Positions 24,885-35,478 of a stretch of 64,000 nucleotides of DNA are shown piece after piece. Origin of the DNA: Ilex aquifolium (lineage: Eukaryota; Streptophyta; Magnoliopsida; Aquifoliales; Aquifoliaceae); contig OX637399.1 of NCBI GenBank assembly GCA_951799425.1, forward strand, positions 15,616,501-15,680,500, in the 5' to 3' direction. The notes below the pieces were generated by a model. It was not told where the DNA came from. It ran no database searches and worked only from the letters and a program-made list of their open reading frames with translations. How positions within the stretch are numbered: the first letter of the stretch is position 1; every line of letters begins with the position of its first letter. A program made the translations under genes and the position numbers.

Positions 24885-27237
24885 TGTGACACCCCAAAAC
24901 CCGTGGGTCCATTGATTTCCCATCAACCCGCGGAATACCCGTGGATACCAGGTAACTCGGTATCGCGCCGTTATGCCCCATTGACCGGGGTCCATAATTT
25001 AACAAAATTCGGGCAGAGTCTCCTTTGTACGGGGAGCTCTACCCAAAACTCAACCTGTGCAATATATTTTCACATGACCCATCCGAGGCCCAATATAAAG
25101 CAATGACTGCACCGGGTCAATTTATAAGTAAACATTGACCACACCGGGTCTATTTATCCATACTTATAAACATTGACCACACCGGGTCCATTTATCCCTA
25201 CCTATGTCAAAACATGCAAGGTTGTTTTAACAATAATTCATATAAGTTCTATTACAATTATTTGCAAAAGATTACATGCCCAAGACATAAGTTTCACAAG
25301 TGTTTTACATTAACAAAAAATAAAGCCACATTCAGCTTTCTTTAAACATGAGGGTCCGAATTGGAGCCATCCACCGGTGTATTTCTCCCACCTGAAATGT
25401 GTTCCCGTATAGGGTGAGCCAACGCCCAGTAGAGTATATCCTACAAAGGCTACTCCTCACCTTAGATGCATATGAAATGTGTACATGCAACAAACAACAT
25501 TTACCAACCATTCCATACAAGAATATGCATTCAATGTTGGAATGCTACCATGTCATGTCATGAAATGAGGTGAGACTCACTCATGCATCTTAACCCAAGT
25601 CCTTACCGACTCCTACAACACAATGCAATGCCAATGTGTAGTAACCCCATCAACTGATGGAAAATACATCCAATGACCGTTTGAATTGAAAACATGTATT
25701 TGCAAAATCAAATCATTGTTGGATGTCACCCATTGAATGAGTGTTTATGTAATCAAAATCTTGTGTCTTGTTAGGCAACGGATTTTGGATTTTATACCGC
25801 CGGTTCCGTACACCATACTACACTTTTCCGGAATTTCACCACAGGGGAGTGTATAACCAAGTCGCCGGGTCTTGCACCCGAGGGGGGGATCTACCCCTTC
25901 TTGCTATACCCGACACAAGTTTTTCTTTCATGCAGCCATGCGACTCAGTCGGATTTTCAACCCAACTTTCCCGAGCCCACCCATCAATCACCAAGAATGG
26001 TGTTTGATTAACCATGCATACACACCCACACTCATGCCTAAGCCCATGAATGTGATGTCAATGTCATGCTCAATATGCAATCATGCCCAATGAGAAATTT
26101 TATCACATGTTCAATATGTAATGGGTGCCATACGAACAATTTCAACATATCCATGACAATTTATATTACAAACATATAAATACCATATTTTGTCACAATG
26201 TTAATATATCAAAACATGCATATATCAACAATTCCTTCACTACAATATCCAAGCATGCTATACATCATTGTGTCATAACAAACTTTATCCACACATAGGC
26301 ATTTAACAAACACCATCAAGGCAATCATCATGGTATCACCCAAATTGCCCACATAATAACAAGTTACAAGAAAATTTCACAAGTAACTTCCCTAGACCAA
26401 ATTTAACAAGGAATTTATCTAGATCATTTCTATATTCCTTTCATAATTCCCATGACTATAGACAAGTCATAACAACTCTATACATCTAACCATTACTTAT
26501 GACACCATAGGTTAGAAATGAACCAAGGTAGGAGGGAACCCTACCTCTTGGAGCGTAAAACAACCGGTAGAACCTCCAAGAACAAGATTTAAGTCCAAAT
26601 ATTTGATTTTTCCAAAATCTCATCTTTGGATCTTCGGTGAAATCAGCTCTTTTTGGTATTTAGGCGTAGCCCTTGTCGCGTAGATGAACTTTGACTTCTG
26701 GACTGACGAATTCCGACGGACGGAACTCTTGGAATCGGCGAAAGAAAACTTGAAAACCCACTTTTTCTCTCTTCTCTCTCCAAAAACGTCCAGCACTGCT
26801 TTGCAGAGATATTATGTGTAAAATATCTGATTTAGGTTGATATTTATAGGCAAAAATGTGCGGTCCACATCGCACCGAATATTTTCGACTTTCGGGTCCG
26901 TTTTTCGTCTCGAAACGATTCATTGTGCCTCAGATTAAGTTCAAATTAATTTTATTTGAACTTTAACTTAATTTTAAGGAAATTTTATAAAATCCATTAT
27001 TAGGGACCTTTAAAATGTCATTCGCCACGCAGTCGCCTCGAACGACGTGCAAAAATTCGACTATCTCATAATTCAACGAAATTTGACAGGGTGACTCGAT
27101 TTCGCGATACGAATCCAACGACGAACTCTGTTTCCTCATCCGAGGTCTAGAGCATGAGTATTTCAAATAAGCATTAGGATGACAAATGACCATTTTGCCC
27201 TTATTCACAAAAAAATCAAAATTTCCCGGGTTTTACA
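24885..27237 (-). repeat. 5' LTR of the inner chromovirus (2353 bp)
   Basis: It is the same length as 17421-19773 and nearly identical to it. On the minus strand it starts TGTAAAACCCGGG at 27237 and ends GGTGTCACA at 24885. The target duplication GCTGG follows at 27238. Confidence 0.93.
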
Positions 27238-27242
27238 GCTGG

Positions 27243-28277
27243 TACTTGTCTGGCGGTCTGGATAGGCCCCTGAGGTGGAAAAACTGGGCAATGTATCCGA
27301 ATATGTCCCACACCTCCGCATGCAAAGCAAGATCGTGGGGTAATACCGGCTCTAGTCTGAGTGTCTCCCTCTCCTCGGGCTGTCAAAAGTCGTTGTCCAC
27401 CTGTCTGGTTTGGGCGACGGTATGGTGTCGGTCTCTGTGCCCCACTAGTGCTAGCACCCGTCCGGATCAGACCTCCTCTCGAGAAGCCCTGTCGTCACTG
27501 GCTATCCTCTATGTCTCTCTCTACCAGTGCAGCTCTGTCCACCAAGTCCCCAAAATCACGGATCCTAAGAGCCACCAACTTCTCCCTAATGACCGGCCTC
27601 AGACCCTGCTCGAAGCTCTTGGCCCTGTCGGCCTCAGTAGATATAAATCCCGTAGCATAACGGGAGAGCTCGTCGAACCGCCTCTCATACTCAGCCACAG
27701 TCATACTACCCTGTCGTAGTGCAAGAAAATCCGCCTTCATTTGGTGTTTGACTGATTCAGGGAAGTACTTATCTTGGAAAAGTTGATCGAACTCTTCCCA
27801 AGTGAGTGTGTCGGTGTCCCTTCTCCTCTTTATGGCATCCCACCAATAGTCGGCCTCCCCCTCAAACAGGTAGGTCGCCAAACCAACTCTCAACTCATCG
27901 GCAACTCCCATGCCATCACAGATCTTCTTCACTCGGCGGATCCATCTATCCGCCTCCAAAGGATTGGAGCTCCCTTGGAAGTTGGGTGGTCGTTGTCTTA
28001 AGAATTCCCGAAGAGCTATCATCCTTCGGTCTCCGTTCCCATTGCCCAGTACTTGAGCGAGAGGATGAGCTCCACCATTGTGGTTGTTGTTACCATTTTG
28101 GTTTTGTACCAAAGTGGTGAGCTCCCTCAAGCATTGGTAAATGCCTTGCATGGCATCCGGAGGTGGTGGTGGTGGTGGATTCGCTTGACCTCCACGGCCA
28201 CGCCCACGTCCGCGTCCCCGTCCTTGTTCGCCGTTCATCCTGCACATCAATTCACAACTTAGTTCATGGATGTACAA
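27243..28277 (-). pseudogene. gag region of the outer chromovirus
   Basis: On the minus strand a Met near 28,239 begins an Arg/Gly-rich and Pro-rich head (MNGEQGRGRGRGRGRGG, then PPPPPPP). A capsid part follows with EADRWIRRVKKICDGM and MTVAEYERRFDELSRYATG. The zinc knuckle CFACGGVGHIRIHC (CX2CX4HX4C) lies near 27,310. The region ends at the insertion point of the inner chromovirus, and the rest of the element continues at 17420. Broken. Confidence 0.88.
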
Positions 28278-28411
28278 GACATCCTAAATATTATGTTAAA
28301 CTAAGGCATAGAACGTGTATAAAATTTCACTCAAGGATTTGATTCACCATAATCCTAAACCTCTAGAGGTGATTCCATAACCTACAACTCCCATGTAAGA
28401 CCTAAAGCCTA

Positions 28412-28424
28412 GGCTCTGATACCA
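28412..28424 (-). other. Primer binding site of the outer chromovirus (tRNA-Met type)
   Basis: The minus strand reads TGGTATCAGAGCC, the standard tRNA-Met complement, three bases after the end of the 5' LTR. Its position fixes the element's orientation as minus. Confidence 0.9.
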
Positions 28425-31400
28425 ACTTTAAAACACCCCAAAACACACCCTGGACGACATTACATTCTAAAACCATTCATATCATGAGAGCACTAATATA
28501 ATCCCTTAAGAAACAAGACTTCATTTGTCATCCACGAATATTTACAACATTATCCAAAAGAATAAGCCCAAGTCATGGCTATTACATCTCAAAAATTAAT
28601 TAAAGAACGCAGCGGAATAAACAAAAGAAGCTAGACTACACACTGTTCCAAAAGAATGTCCTAGTCTAGTACAAAAGGAAAGGAGGTCGCTCTATGCGTC
28701 CACCTCGGGATCCACACTCCCGTCTAGTGGAGTCTCCCAAGTAGCGGGCTCCTCGACCCTTATGTCCTCCTCCTCAAGCGGGTAATCTGAAAAATGTTAG
28801 CGATAGGGGGTGAGCACGAAGCTCTGTAGAAAAATTCTCTCAAACCCATACAAGGTTTAGCAAAGCTTTTAAAATGGTCGGTCTCAATTTTTTTTAACAT
28901 AACATAGATACATAATTTGAAATAAAGCAGTGACTTTAAAAAGGATCTCAAGTTTATTTAAAAACATTCCTTAACTGAATAAACGGGCACCACATACAAA
29001 TAATAACCATCAATTGCCATAACCAATTCCCAACAATTCTTTCGGTAGGTGGCATACTTTGTGGTAACCTCCACCCCCTTTAGGTCATCTTTGATTCTCA
29101 AGCATCCTTACCGGGAACCTCTTGAGAATGGATGAGTATCCTTACATGGAACCTCTCACCAATCACTACATTATTTCACAAGCATCCTTACCGGGAACCT
29201 CTAGGGAAGGGGTGAGCATCCTTACAAGGAACCTCTCACTCATGTACATCACAAACAACCCAACCCAAGCATACAATTCCAACATTTATCTCAATTTACA
29301 AGCATCTATCCAAAATCCCCAAAATATATCATGTAACAATTCCACAACCAACTAAGAAAATACATGAGATCACAATAACATCATTTTTCTACCCAACACA
29401 AAGCACTAAGGTTTCGAAATCCATAATAAAGAAAGCATTTAGGAAGGAAATACATCACTCTCCAAAAATTAGAGTTTTAAAACTAGAAAGGAGATTTCAT
29501 GGGTATTAAACCCTAACTTTGTTCAAAACATGTAATCCTTGCAAAAAGCCTAAGAGATGATGATTCCATAGCATATATATACCATTGATAGCCAAAACAT
29601 ACATATATAAATATCATAGCCTTAATGTAAGTGAATGAGAGAAAACCCCTACCTTGAATCCTTAGTTTGTAGGAAGAACTTGAGCCTTGATCTTGAATCT
29701 ACCCTTAAATCTCTTGTTTTTCCCTTCCTTTCTTCCTCTCTAATGCTCTCTAGGGTTCCAAGAGGTGTGGGGTGAGAGTGGAGTGAAAGAAATGAGGGCA
29801 AATGGGATGAAAATGAGTTTAAAACATATCAGCCCCGAAATTACTGTTCATACACTGTTTTGGCCTTCTCCGAAATTACGGTTTTGCCACTAAGAATCTC
29901 CAATTTGATCCATATGGCTACCCTAAGGTTTTTCGACGTTCCGGATTCATTTTAAATGTTATTTTAACCTAAAAAAATTTATTTTTATGATTTATCTCAA
30001 AACCAAAGGCAACGTACACCCGAAACACTAAAGTTTCTATTTTACCCATCCGAACCGGCTATTTATGAAGTTTTGCGATGTTTGCAAATAAAAGGTGATA
30101 AATGGTGCTTCTTAAAACCTTTTATACTTATTTGAAGCCTAAATGTACTCATTATTCTTATATTTTGATTTAGGATGCAAATGGAGACATTAAATGCAAA
30201 ACGAAGCTAATTGGACTATTTCGACATCGCTTCGTTATCTGGGCATAACTCTCTCATCCGAGCTCCGATTGAGATGATTCAAGATTCTATGGAATGATAA
30301 GAAAGAGATATAAAACTTTCATGTTTTGAGTTTTGATAGATATTTACTGCATCAAGGTCTAAATCGGGCTTGAAGTTGCAGCCAGTGCACTGTTTACGTG
30401 CACTGTTCAAGCTAATTGGGCTGTTTTGACATTACTTCTTTATCTGGGCATAACTCTCTCAGCCGAGCTCCGATTGAGATGATTCAAGAGGCTATGGAAT
30501 TATAAGAAAGATATCTACAACTCTAATGTTTTGAGTTTTGAGAGATATTGACTGCATCAAGGTCGAAATCACGCTTGGAGTTGCAGCCAGTGCACTGTTC
30601 ACAGCCTGTTTCATCCCTTTTTCCATTTCCAATCCATTCCTAAGTCAACCAAATCCATCCCAAACCTCTCCAACACATATTTCTACACCAAACCTATTTA
30701 ATACAAGTTCTAGGACCTAAAATTTCATATTTTCACTTATTAAAAACCAAATTTCAACTATTATTTCCACTAACATTTTAAATCTCTACTTTTCCAATCT
30801 ACCAAATTCAAACACACATCACTACACATATCCACATTTTTACATAAATTATTTACTATATATCTATATACATATTGTAAAACCCGGGAAAATTTGAACT
30901 TTTTCTGAAAAAGGGCAAAATGGTAATTTTTCACCCTTATGCGTATTTGAAATAATCATGTTCTAGACCTCGGATGAGGAAACGGAGTGCGCCATTGGAT
31001 TCGCAACGCGAAATCTAGTAATCACTAGAAATTTCGTCGAATTCCGAGATAGTCGGATTTTTGCACGTCGTTCGAGGCGACTGCGTGGCGAATGTAATTT
31101 TAAAGGTCCCCAATAATGAATTTTATAAAATTTCCTTATAATTGGATTAAAGTTCCAATAAAATTAATTTGGACTTAATCCGGGATTTAATGAATCGTTT
31201 CGGAACGAAAAACGGACCCGAAAGTCGAAAATATGCGGTGCGATGTGGACCGCTCATTTGCGACCATAAATATCGGCAAATATCTGATTTTTTAGCCAAA
31301 AATCACTCAAAACTAGTGTGTCTTCAGTGCTGGACGTTGGGGAGAAAAGAGAAAGAAAAATTTTGATCTCCAAGCTTCCCGCTCCGATTCCGGGAGTTCC

Positions 31401-31770
31401 GTCCGTCGGAATTCGTCGATTCAAAAGGCAAAGTTCATCTACGCGACGAGGGCTACGCGTGGGTACCAAAAACAAAAAGTTTCACCGAAGGTGAACGGGT
31501 GGGGGTGTACGAAAATCAAGATTCGAGTTGTATTTCTTTGCTCGGATTCCGTCGAGCTAGAAGGGAGAAGTGATCACGTCGACGAGAGCTACGCGTGGGT
31601 ACCAAAAATGAAGATTTTCACCGAAGGTGAAAAATCAGGATTTGGAAATATCAAGCTTCGAGTTGGGTTTTCGGGTCTTGGGAGCTTCCTACGGGATTCT
31701 CACGCTACAAGAGGTAGGGGTTCTCCTACTTGGGTTGATTTCTTACCTAGAAATGCCTATGATAAATGGG

Positions 31771-31800
31771 CTGGATATATATATATATATATATGTATAT
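31771..31800. repeat. (TA)n microsatellite in the solo LTR
   Basis: This is a run of alternating TA about 25 bp long, followed by related AT-rich sequence. It is not seen at the matching place in the inner chromovirus LTRs. Confidence 0.8.
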
Positions 31801-32939
31801 CTATAGATATTGCCCTATGTATACATATATTTATATGTATATGGTTATGGAATAATGAGGTAAATGGGTAGTTTGTTAGAAAATTTCACTTGCCCATTGG
31901 TGGAATTTAGGTAAAATGATTTTATCCTAAATGAGTATGTAGAAATTGCCTATTGGGATTTCTTGAATTATGTGAAAGCTACGTGAAAATTGGGCATAAT
32001 ATGTGTTACCATGTTGTTTGCCTTGAAGGTGTTTGATTAAATGTCTTGGTTGATGTAAATGTTGTTATTCGATGAAATTGAGATAACATGTTTAAGTGTG
32101 TTGAGGTACGTGAACTTATGCACTATGATATGCCAATATATGCTCTTTGATGTATTGACATGGTTAAGAAATATGGTAGTTATATGTTATTGATATAATT
32201 GCCATAAATTTGAACATGTGAAGTTGTGAATTAAATTGTCCATATGACATTCACTCCATATGGGACATGACATGGATATGCAATGGTGCATCACATTGCA
32301 TTTGCACAGCATCATTCATTTCATGGGTGAGTGCATGGTTGACGTCGACACCAGGCTTGGTGATTGACGCGAGGAGTAGTCCAAGTTGCATACATTGCAT
32401 ATGGGACATGGTGAGGCATCACATTCATGGGATGTTAGCATGGGTGTGGGTGTGATTGTGCATGGATGATTGTACCACAATCTATGTGGTATTAAATGCA
32501 TGTGGTTACGGGAATTGCTCATTGGCATTATCGCATATAGAGCATGACAGTGGTAACTCCATTCATGAATATTAGCCGTGAGTGGAAGCATGTGTGGTTG
32601 GTGCATGGTTAAATCAACACCTTGTTTGGTGCTTGATATGTGGACTCGGGAGAAAAGTGGATCGACGATCCTTTTTGAGTCGCATGGTTGCATTGCATAA
32701 GTAAAACTTGTGTCTGGGTATAGCAAGCAGGGGCATGGCGACTTCCTCGGGTGAAAGACCCAGAATCACTTGGTTCAGTCACTCCCTTGAGGTGAAATTC
32801 CGGAAAAGTGACATGGTGTACGGAACCAGCGGTGTGACTCCGAGAATCCGTTGCCCAACAAAGACACAAGAGTTTTGATTTATAAATGGTCGTTGAATGT
32901 ATAACATCAACGGCGGATTTTACAACACACTGACATCTC

Positions 32940-33295
32940 ATTGTGTGTGTGGGAGCCGGGAGGGCTCGGGTTGTGTTATATGATTGAGTCTCATCTCACT
33001 CATGGCATGTTATACACATTGACATTACATTGTGTTGTCGAGCCGGGAAAGGCTCGGGGTGAGTGCATAAATGAGTCACATCTCATTTCATGATACATCA
33101 AACACGTTGGCATTAGCATTGTGTTGAGGAGCTAGGGAGGGCTCGGGTTGAGTACATGAGTCTCATCTCATTTCATGGGGCTTAGGTAGCCCGGTTTAAC
33201 ATACATGGCATTGACATGTAAAGGGAGTCAGAGTGGACTCGGGTTGAGTGCACATGGGTGGGTCTCACCTCATTCATGGCATGACATTATAGCAT
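32940..33295. repeat. Four imperfect ~90-bp tandem units in the solo LTR
   Basis: Units begin near 32940, 33027, 33118 and 33208. Each has a CATTGTGTTG-like phrase (eroded in the last unit), a GGGAGGGCTCGGGTTG-like phrase and a GAGTCTCATCTCATTTCATG-like phrase. The inner chromovirus LTR shows only one such unit (near 18070-18160 on its minus strand), so this array is an expansion within the LTR family. Confidence 0.75.
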
Positions 33296-33950
33296 TAAAT
33301 CATTTAATTGTATATTATTTGATGGAATGGTTACAGATTTATGGATGTTGCATGTGAACATTTCATATGCATATAGGTTGAGGAGTAGCCTCTGTAGGAA
33401 ATACTCTACTGGGCGTTGGCTCACCCTATACGGGAACACATTTCAGGTGGGAGAGATACACCGGCGGATGGCTCCATTTTGGACCCTCATGCTTGAAGAA
33501 AGCCGCATGTGGCTTTACTTAATGTTTTGTGTAATTACATGTTAGAAACTATATTTTGGGGCATGTAATGCGTAAAATAATTGTAATAGAACTTATAAAG
33601 ACTATTGTTAGATTAGCCTTTCATGTTTTGATTTAAGTATGGTTAATTGGACCCAGTGTGGCCAATGTTTACTTATACATGGACCCGGTGCGGCCATTGC
33701 TTTATATTTGACCTCGGATGGGTCTGATAATTGTGTATTGCACAGGTTGGGTATTGGGTAGAGCTCCCCATACAAAGGAGACTCTGCCCAAATTTCGTTA
33801 AGTTATGGACCCTGGTAAATGGGGCATAACAGTGTGATATCGAGATACTAGGTATCTACAGGTATTTCGCGGGTTGATGGGTAATCAACGGACCCCCGGA
33901 TTTTGGGGTGTCACACATATATAAAAGAAAATGCGGGGTGTTACAGAACC

Positions 33951-34228
33951 GGTCATCTCTCTACCTATAAATATACACATGCCCCCATCGAGTTGTGTAT
34001 CATACGAATAAAGGTTAGGAGAGAGAAACCGATTTCTGGGCTACATTAAAGGATGGTTTAATTCTTGATCAAGTAATTCAAGGTTTGCAATAATGGCTCC
34101 AGGTATGTTGATTATGATGTTATGATGTTTTAATTCCGTATAATTGATAATGTGAAAATCATGATTGTTCTAGATCTTGGAATTAGAATTTAAATTATTA
34201 TTTGATCAAATTTAAATAGTTTTACTTG
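33951..34228 (+). mobile_element. Copia-like LTR, right part, with TATA box
   Basis: It continues the LTR begun at 11186 after the duplicated GAACC. A TATA box (CTATAAATATACAC) lies near 33968 and a leader follows. A tRNA-Met primer site at 34229 then marks the LTR end. Combined LTR length is about 480 bp, within the Copia range. A short ATG frame followed by GTATGT near 34093 resembles an exon end but lies before the primer site. Confidence 0.5.
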
Positions 34229-34241
34229 TGGTATCAGAGCC
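34229..34241 (+). other. Primer binding site (tRNA-Met type) of the copia-like element
   Basis: TGGTATCAGAGCC is a full match to the usual plant tRNA-Met primer site. It makes the flanking LTR a 5' LTR on the plus strand. The following 435 bp (to 34676) contain no gag I can recognise before the Helitron begins. Confidence 0.65.
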
Positions 34242-34922
34242 TGAGTAAAGAACTCTCGCGATTTTCTGTTAATGTTCATGTTATATTGCCTGTTGCACCA
34301 AATTAATTGCGGGCTAAATTAGTTGTTATTATATTGCCTCTGCCTATTAAAAAAAAAGGGGGGTTGGGGCGTACATCATAAATTGGCTTGAAATTCCTTT
34401 ACGCCAATTGATTCTTGAAACAACTTTCCAAACTATTCCTATTAATAGGAAGACGAATTTTTTGATATTTATTATTTAATTGATATCTTTACGTGATATC
34501 ACATTTAATGAGACTTGTGACTTATGCCTTTCTTTATATTTGGTCTAATATAAAATTATAGCTTGGCAGGTACTTGTTATGTTTTCATGTACTGTCTGTC
34601 CATGAAAGGACACGCTATTGTTTTAACCATGTGAATAATACTGAAAGGAAAATATACACACATATGTATATATATATCTATATAATAAAGTAGTTAGATT
34701 TCTTTGTCTTTAGCTTTTCGCGGCTCAGATCATTTTTAAGTTTTTGATCCAACGATTCTAATTAATCTACATTCCTACAAGACTCTACTACATTCCTTTT
34801 ATCTCTCCTCATCCCCATTCAAACCATTGGAGAGATATCTACATCCTTACAGGACTCTACTACATTCTTTTTTATCTCACCTCATTTCCATTCAAACCAT
34901 GGGAGAGATTGACTTGGACGGT

Positions 34923-34923
<1 letters not shown>

Positions 34924-34978
<55 letters not shown>
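34924..34978. repeat. (CA)n(TA)n compound microsatellite
   Basis: About 17 CA units are followed by about 9 TA units inside the Helitron. The Val/Cys frame on the other strand is a by-product of the repeat. Confidence 0.95.
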
Positions 34979-35427
34979 ATAAAAATAAAATATATCTAAA
35001 ATCTATTAAAACTCTAATAATAAGGATTATCTCTAAAAAAAATATAAGTTCATTAACATATGCCGTCATATTTATATATTTATATTGATATCTATATTCT
35101 ATATCTATATATATAATTCAATTTATATAATAAACAGTTCAAACGCGTAATTTAAAATTAACAAAATAATAGTACAATAACAAGGATTATCGCTAACAAA
35201 GTATAGGTTTATTAACATATGTTTAATAAACGGGTCATATTCGGGTGAGACCTGTCAACCCGTTTAAATAAATTTAATATAATAATAAATTATATATATA
35301 TAAAATAATGAATGAGTAAAGAAAAAAAAAATAAAGAAAACATTTCAAAAAAAAAAGCATATCAATAGTAGGAAAGTGAAGTTTTGAGCCTTGAGGCATT
35401 GAATTGCCTTTTGGCCATTTTCTTTGA

Positions 35428-35478
35428 ATCCCACATCGACAAGGAGTGGAGAGGGGAGACTTCAGTTGCCTATAAAAA
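35428..35478 (+). promoter_or_regulatory. Plant snRNA-type promoter: upstream sequence element plus TATA box
   Basis: ATCCCACATCG (35428-35438) is an exact match to the plant U-snRNA upstream sequence element RTCCCACATCG. TATAAAAA starts at 35471, 32 bp after its end, which is the spacing known for RNA polymerase II snRNA genes (the polymerase III type is about ten bases shorter). I do not recognise a known U-snRNA downstream of the expected start near 35500. Confidence 0.6.

Larger units (their letters stand above)
17421..27237 (-). mobile_element. Inner full-length Ty3/Gypsy chromovirus (Tekay/Del-like), 9.8 kb
   Basis: Both LTRs are 2353 bp (17421-19773 and 24885-27237) and the target duplication GCTGG lies at 17416-17420 and 27238-27242. 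On the minus strand it has a primer site matching tRNA-Met, gag, protease, RT, RNase H, integrase, chromodomain and polypurine tract, in that order. By eye the LTRs differ at about 30 positions (about 1.2%), giving roughly 0.5-0.9 million years under rates of 1.3e-8 to 7e-9. It is structurally complete, but its coding region has about three breaks. It sits in the gag-pol of the outer chromovirus, so it is the younger insertion, as its lower LTR divergence also shows. Confidence 0.92.
30876..33915 (+). mobile_element. Solo LTR of the inner chromovirus family, enlarged (3040 bp), target duplication CATAT
   Basis: It starts TGTAAAACCCGGG and ends GGGGTGTCACA on the plus strand, opposite to the host element. 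CATAT lies at 30871-30875 and 33916-33920. Its start, its CTAGACCTCGGATGAGGAAA block and its last 500 bp match the inner chromovirus LTR. It is about 690 bp longer, partly because of a tandem array (32940-33295) and a duplicated block with CTACGCGTGGGTACCAAAAA (about 31440 and 31589). There is no internal coding sequence. Confidence 0.9.
11391..33945 (-). mobile_element. Outer Ty3/Gypsy chromovirus (Tekay/Del-like), carrying nested elements
   Basis: The minus-strand element is bounded by 2.47-kb LTRs (11391-13860, and 28428-33945 less its insert) and flanked by GAACC on both sides. The order on the minus strand is 5' LTR, tRNA-Met primer site (28424-28412), gag, protease, RT, RNase H, integrase with chromodomain, purine tract, 3' LTR. 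A complete related element (17421-27237) is inserted between the gag zinc knuckle and protease, and a solo LTR (30876-33915) sits in its 5' LTR. Besides these insertions gag-pol has a few breaks. By eye the two LTRs differ at about 60 sites, roughly 2.5%, suggesting one to two million years at commonly used plant rates. Confidence 0.9.
28428..33945 (-). repeat. 5' LTR of the outer chromovirus, interrupted by a solo LTR
   Basis: The LTR segments 28428-30875 and 33921-33945 flank a 3.04-kb insert with a CATAT duplication. Without the insert it is 2473 bp, collinear with 11391-13860. It ends GGGGTGTTACA at 33945, followed by the target duplication GAACC. Confidence 0.9.

Noticed and set aside
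34093-34105. ATG followed by a consensus splice donor, considered as the first exon of a host gene
   Set aside because: It lies between an LTR TATA box and a tRNA-Met primer site, and no later exon is visible, so an element leader explains it better.
34872-35069. Frame with a Val-Cys run
   Set aside because: It is the CA microsatellite read on the other strand.
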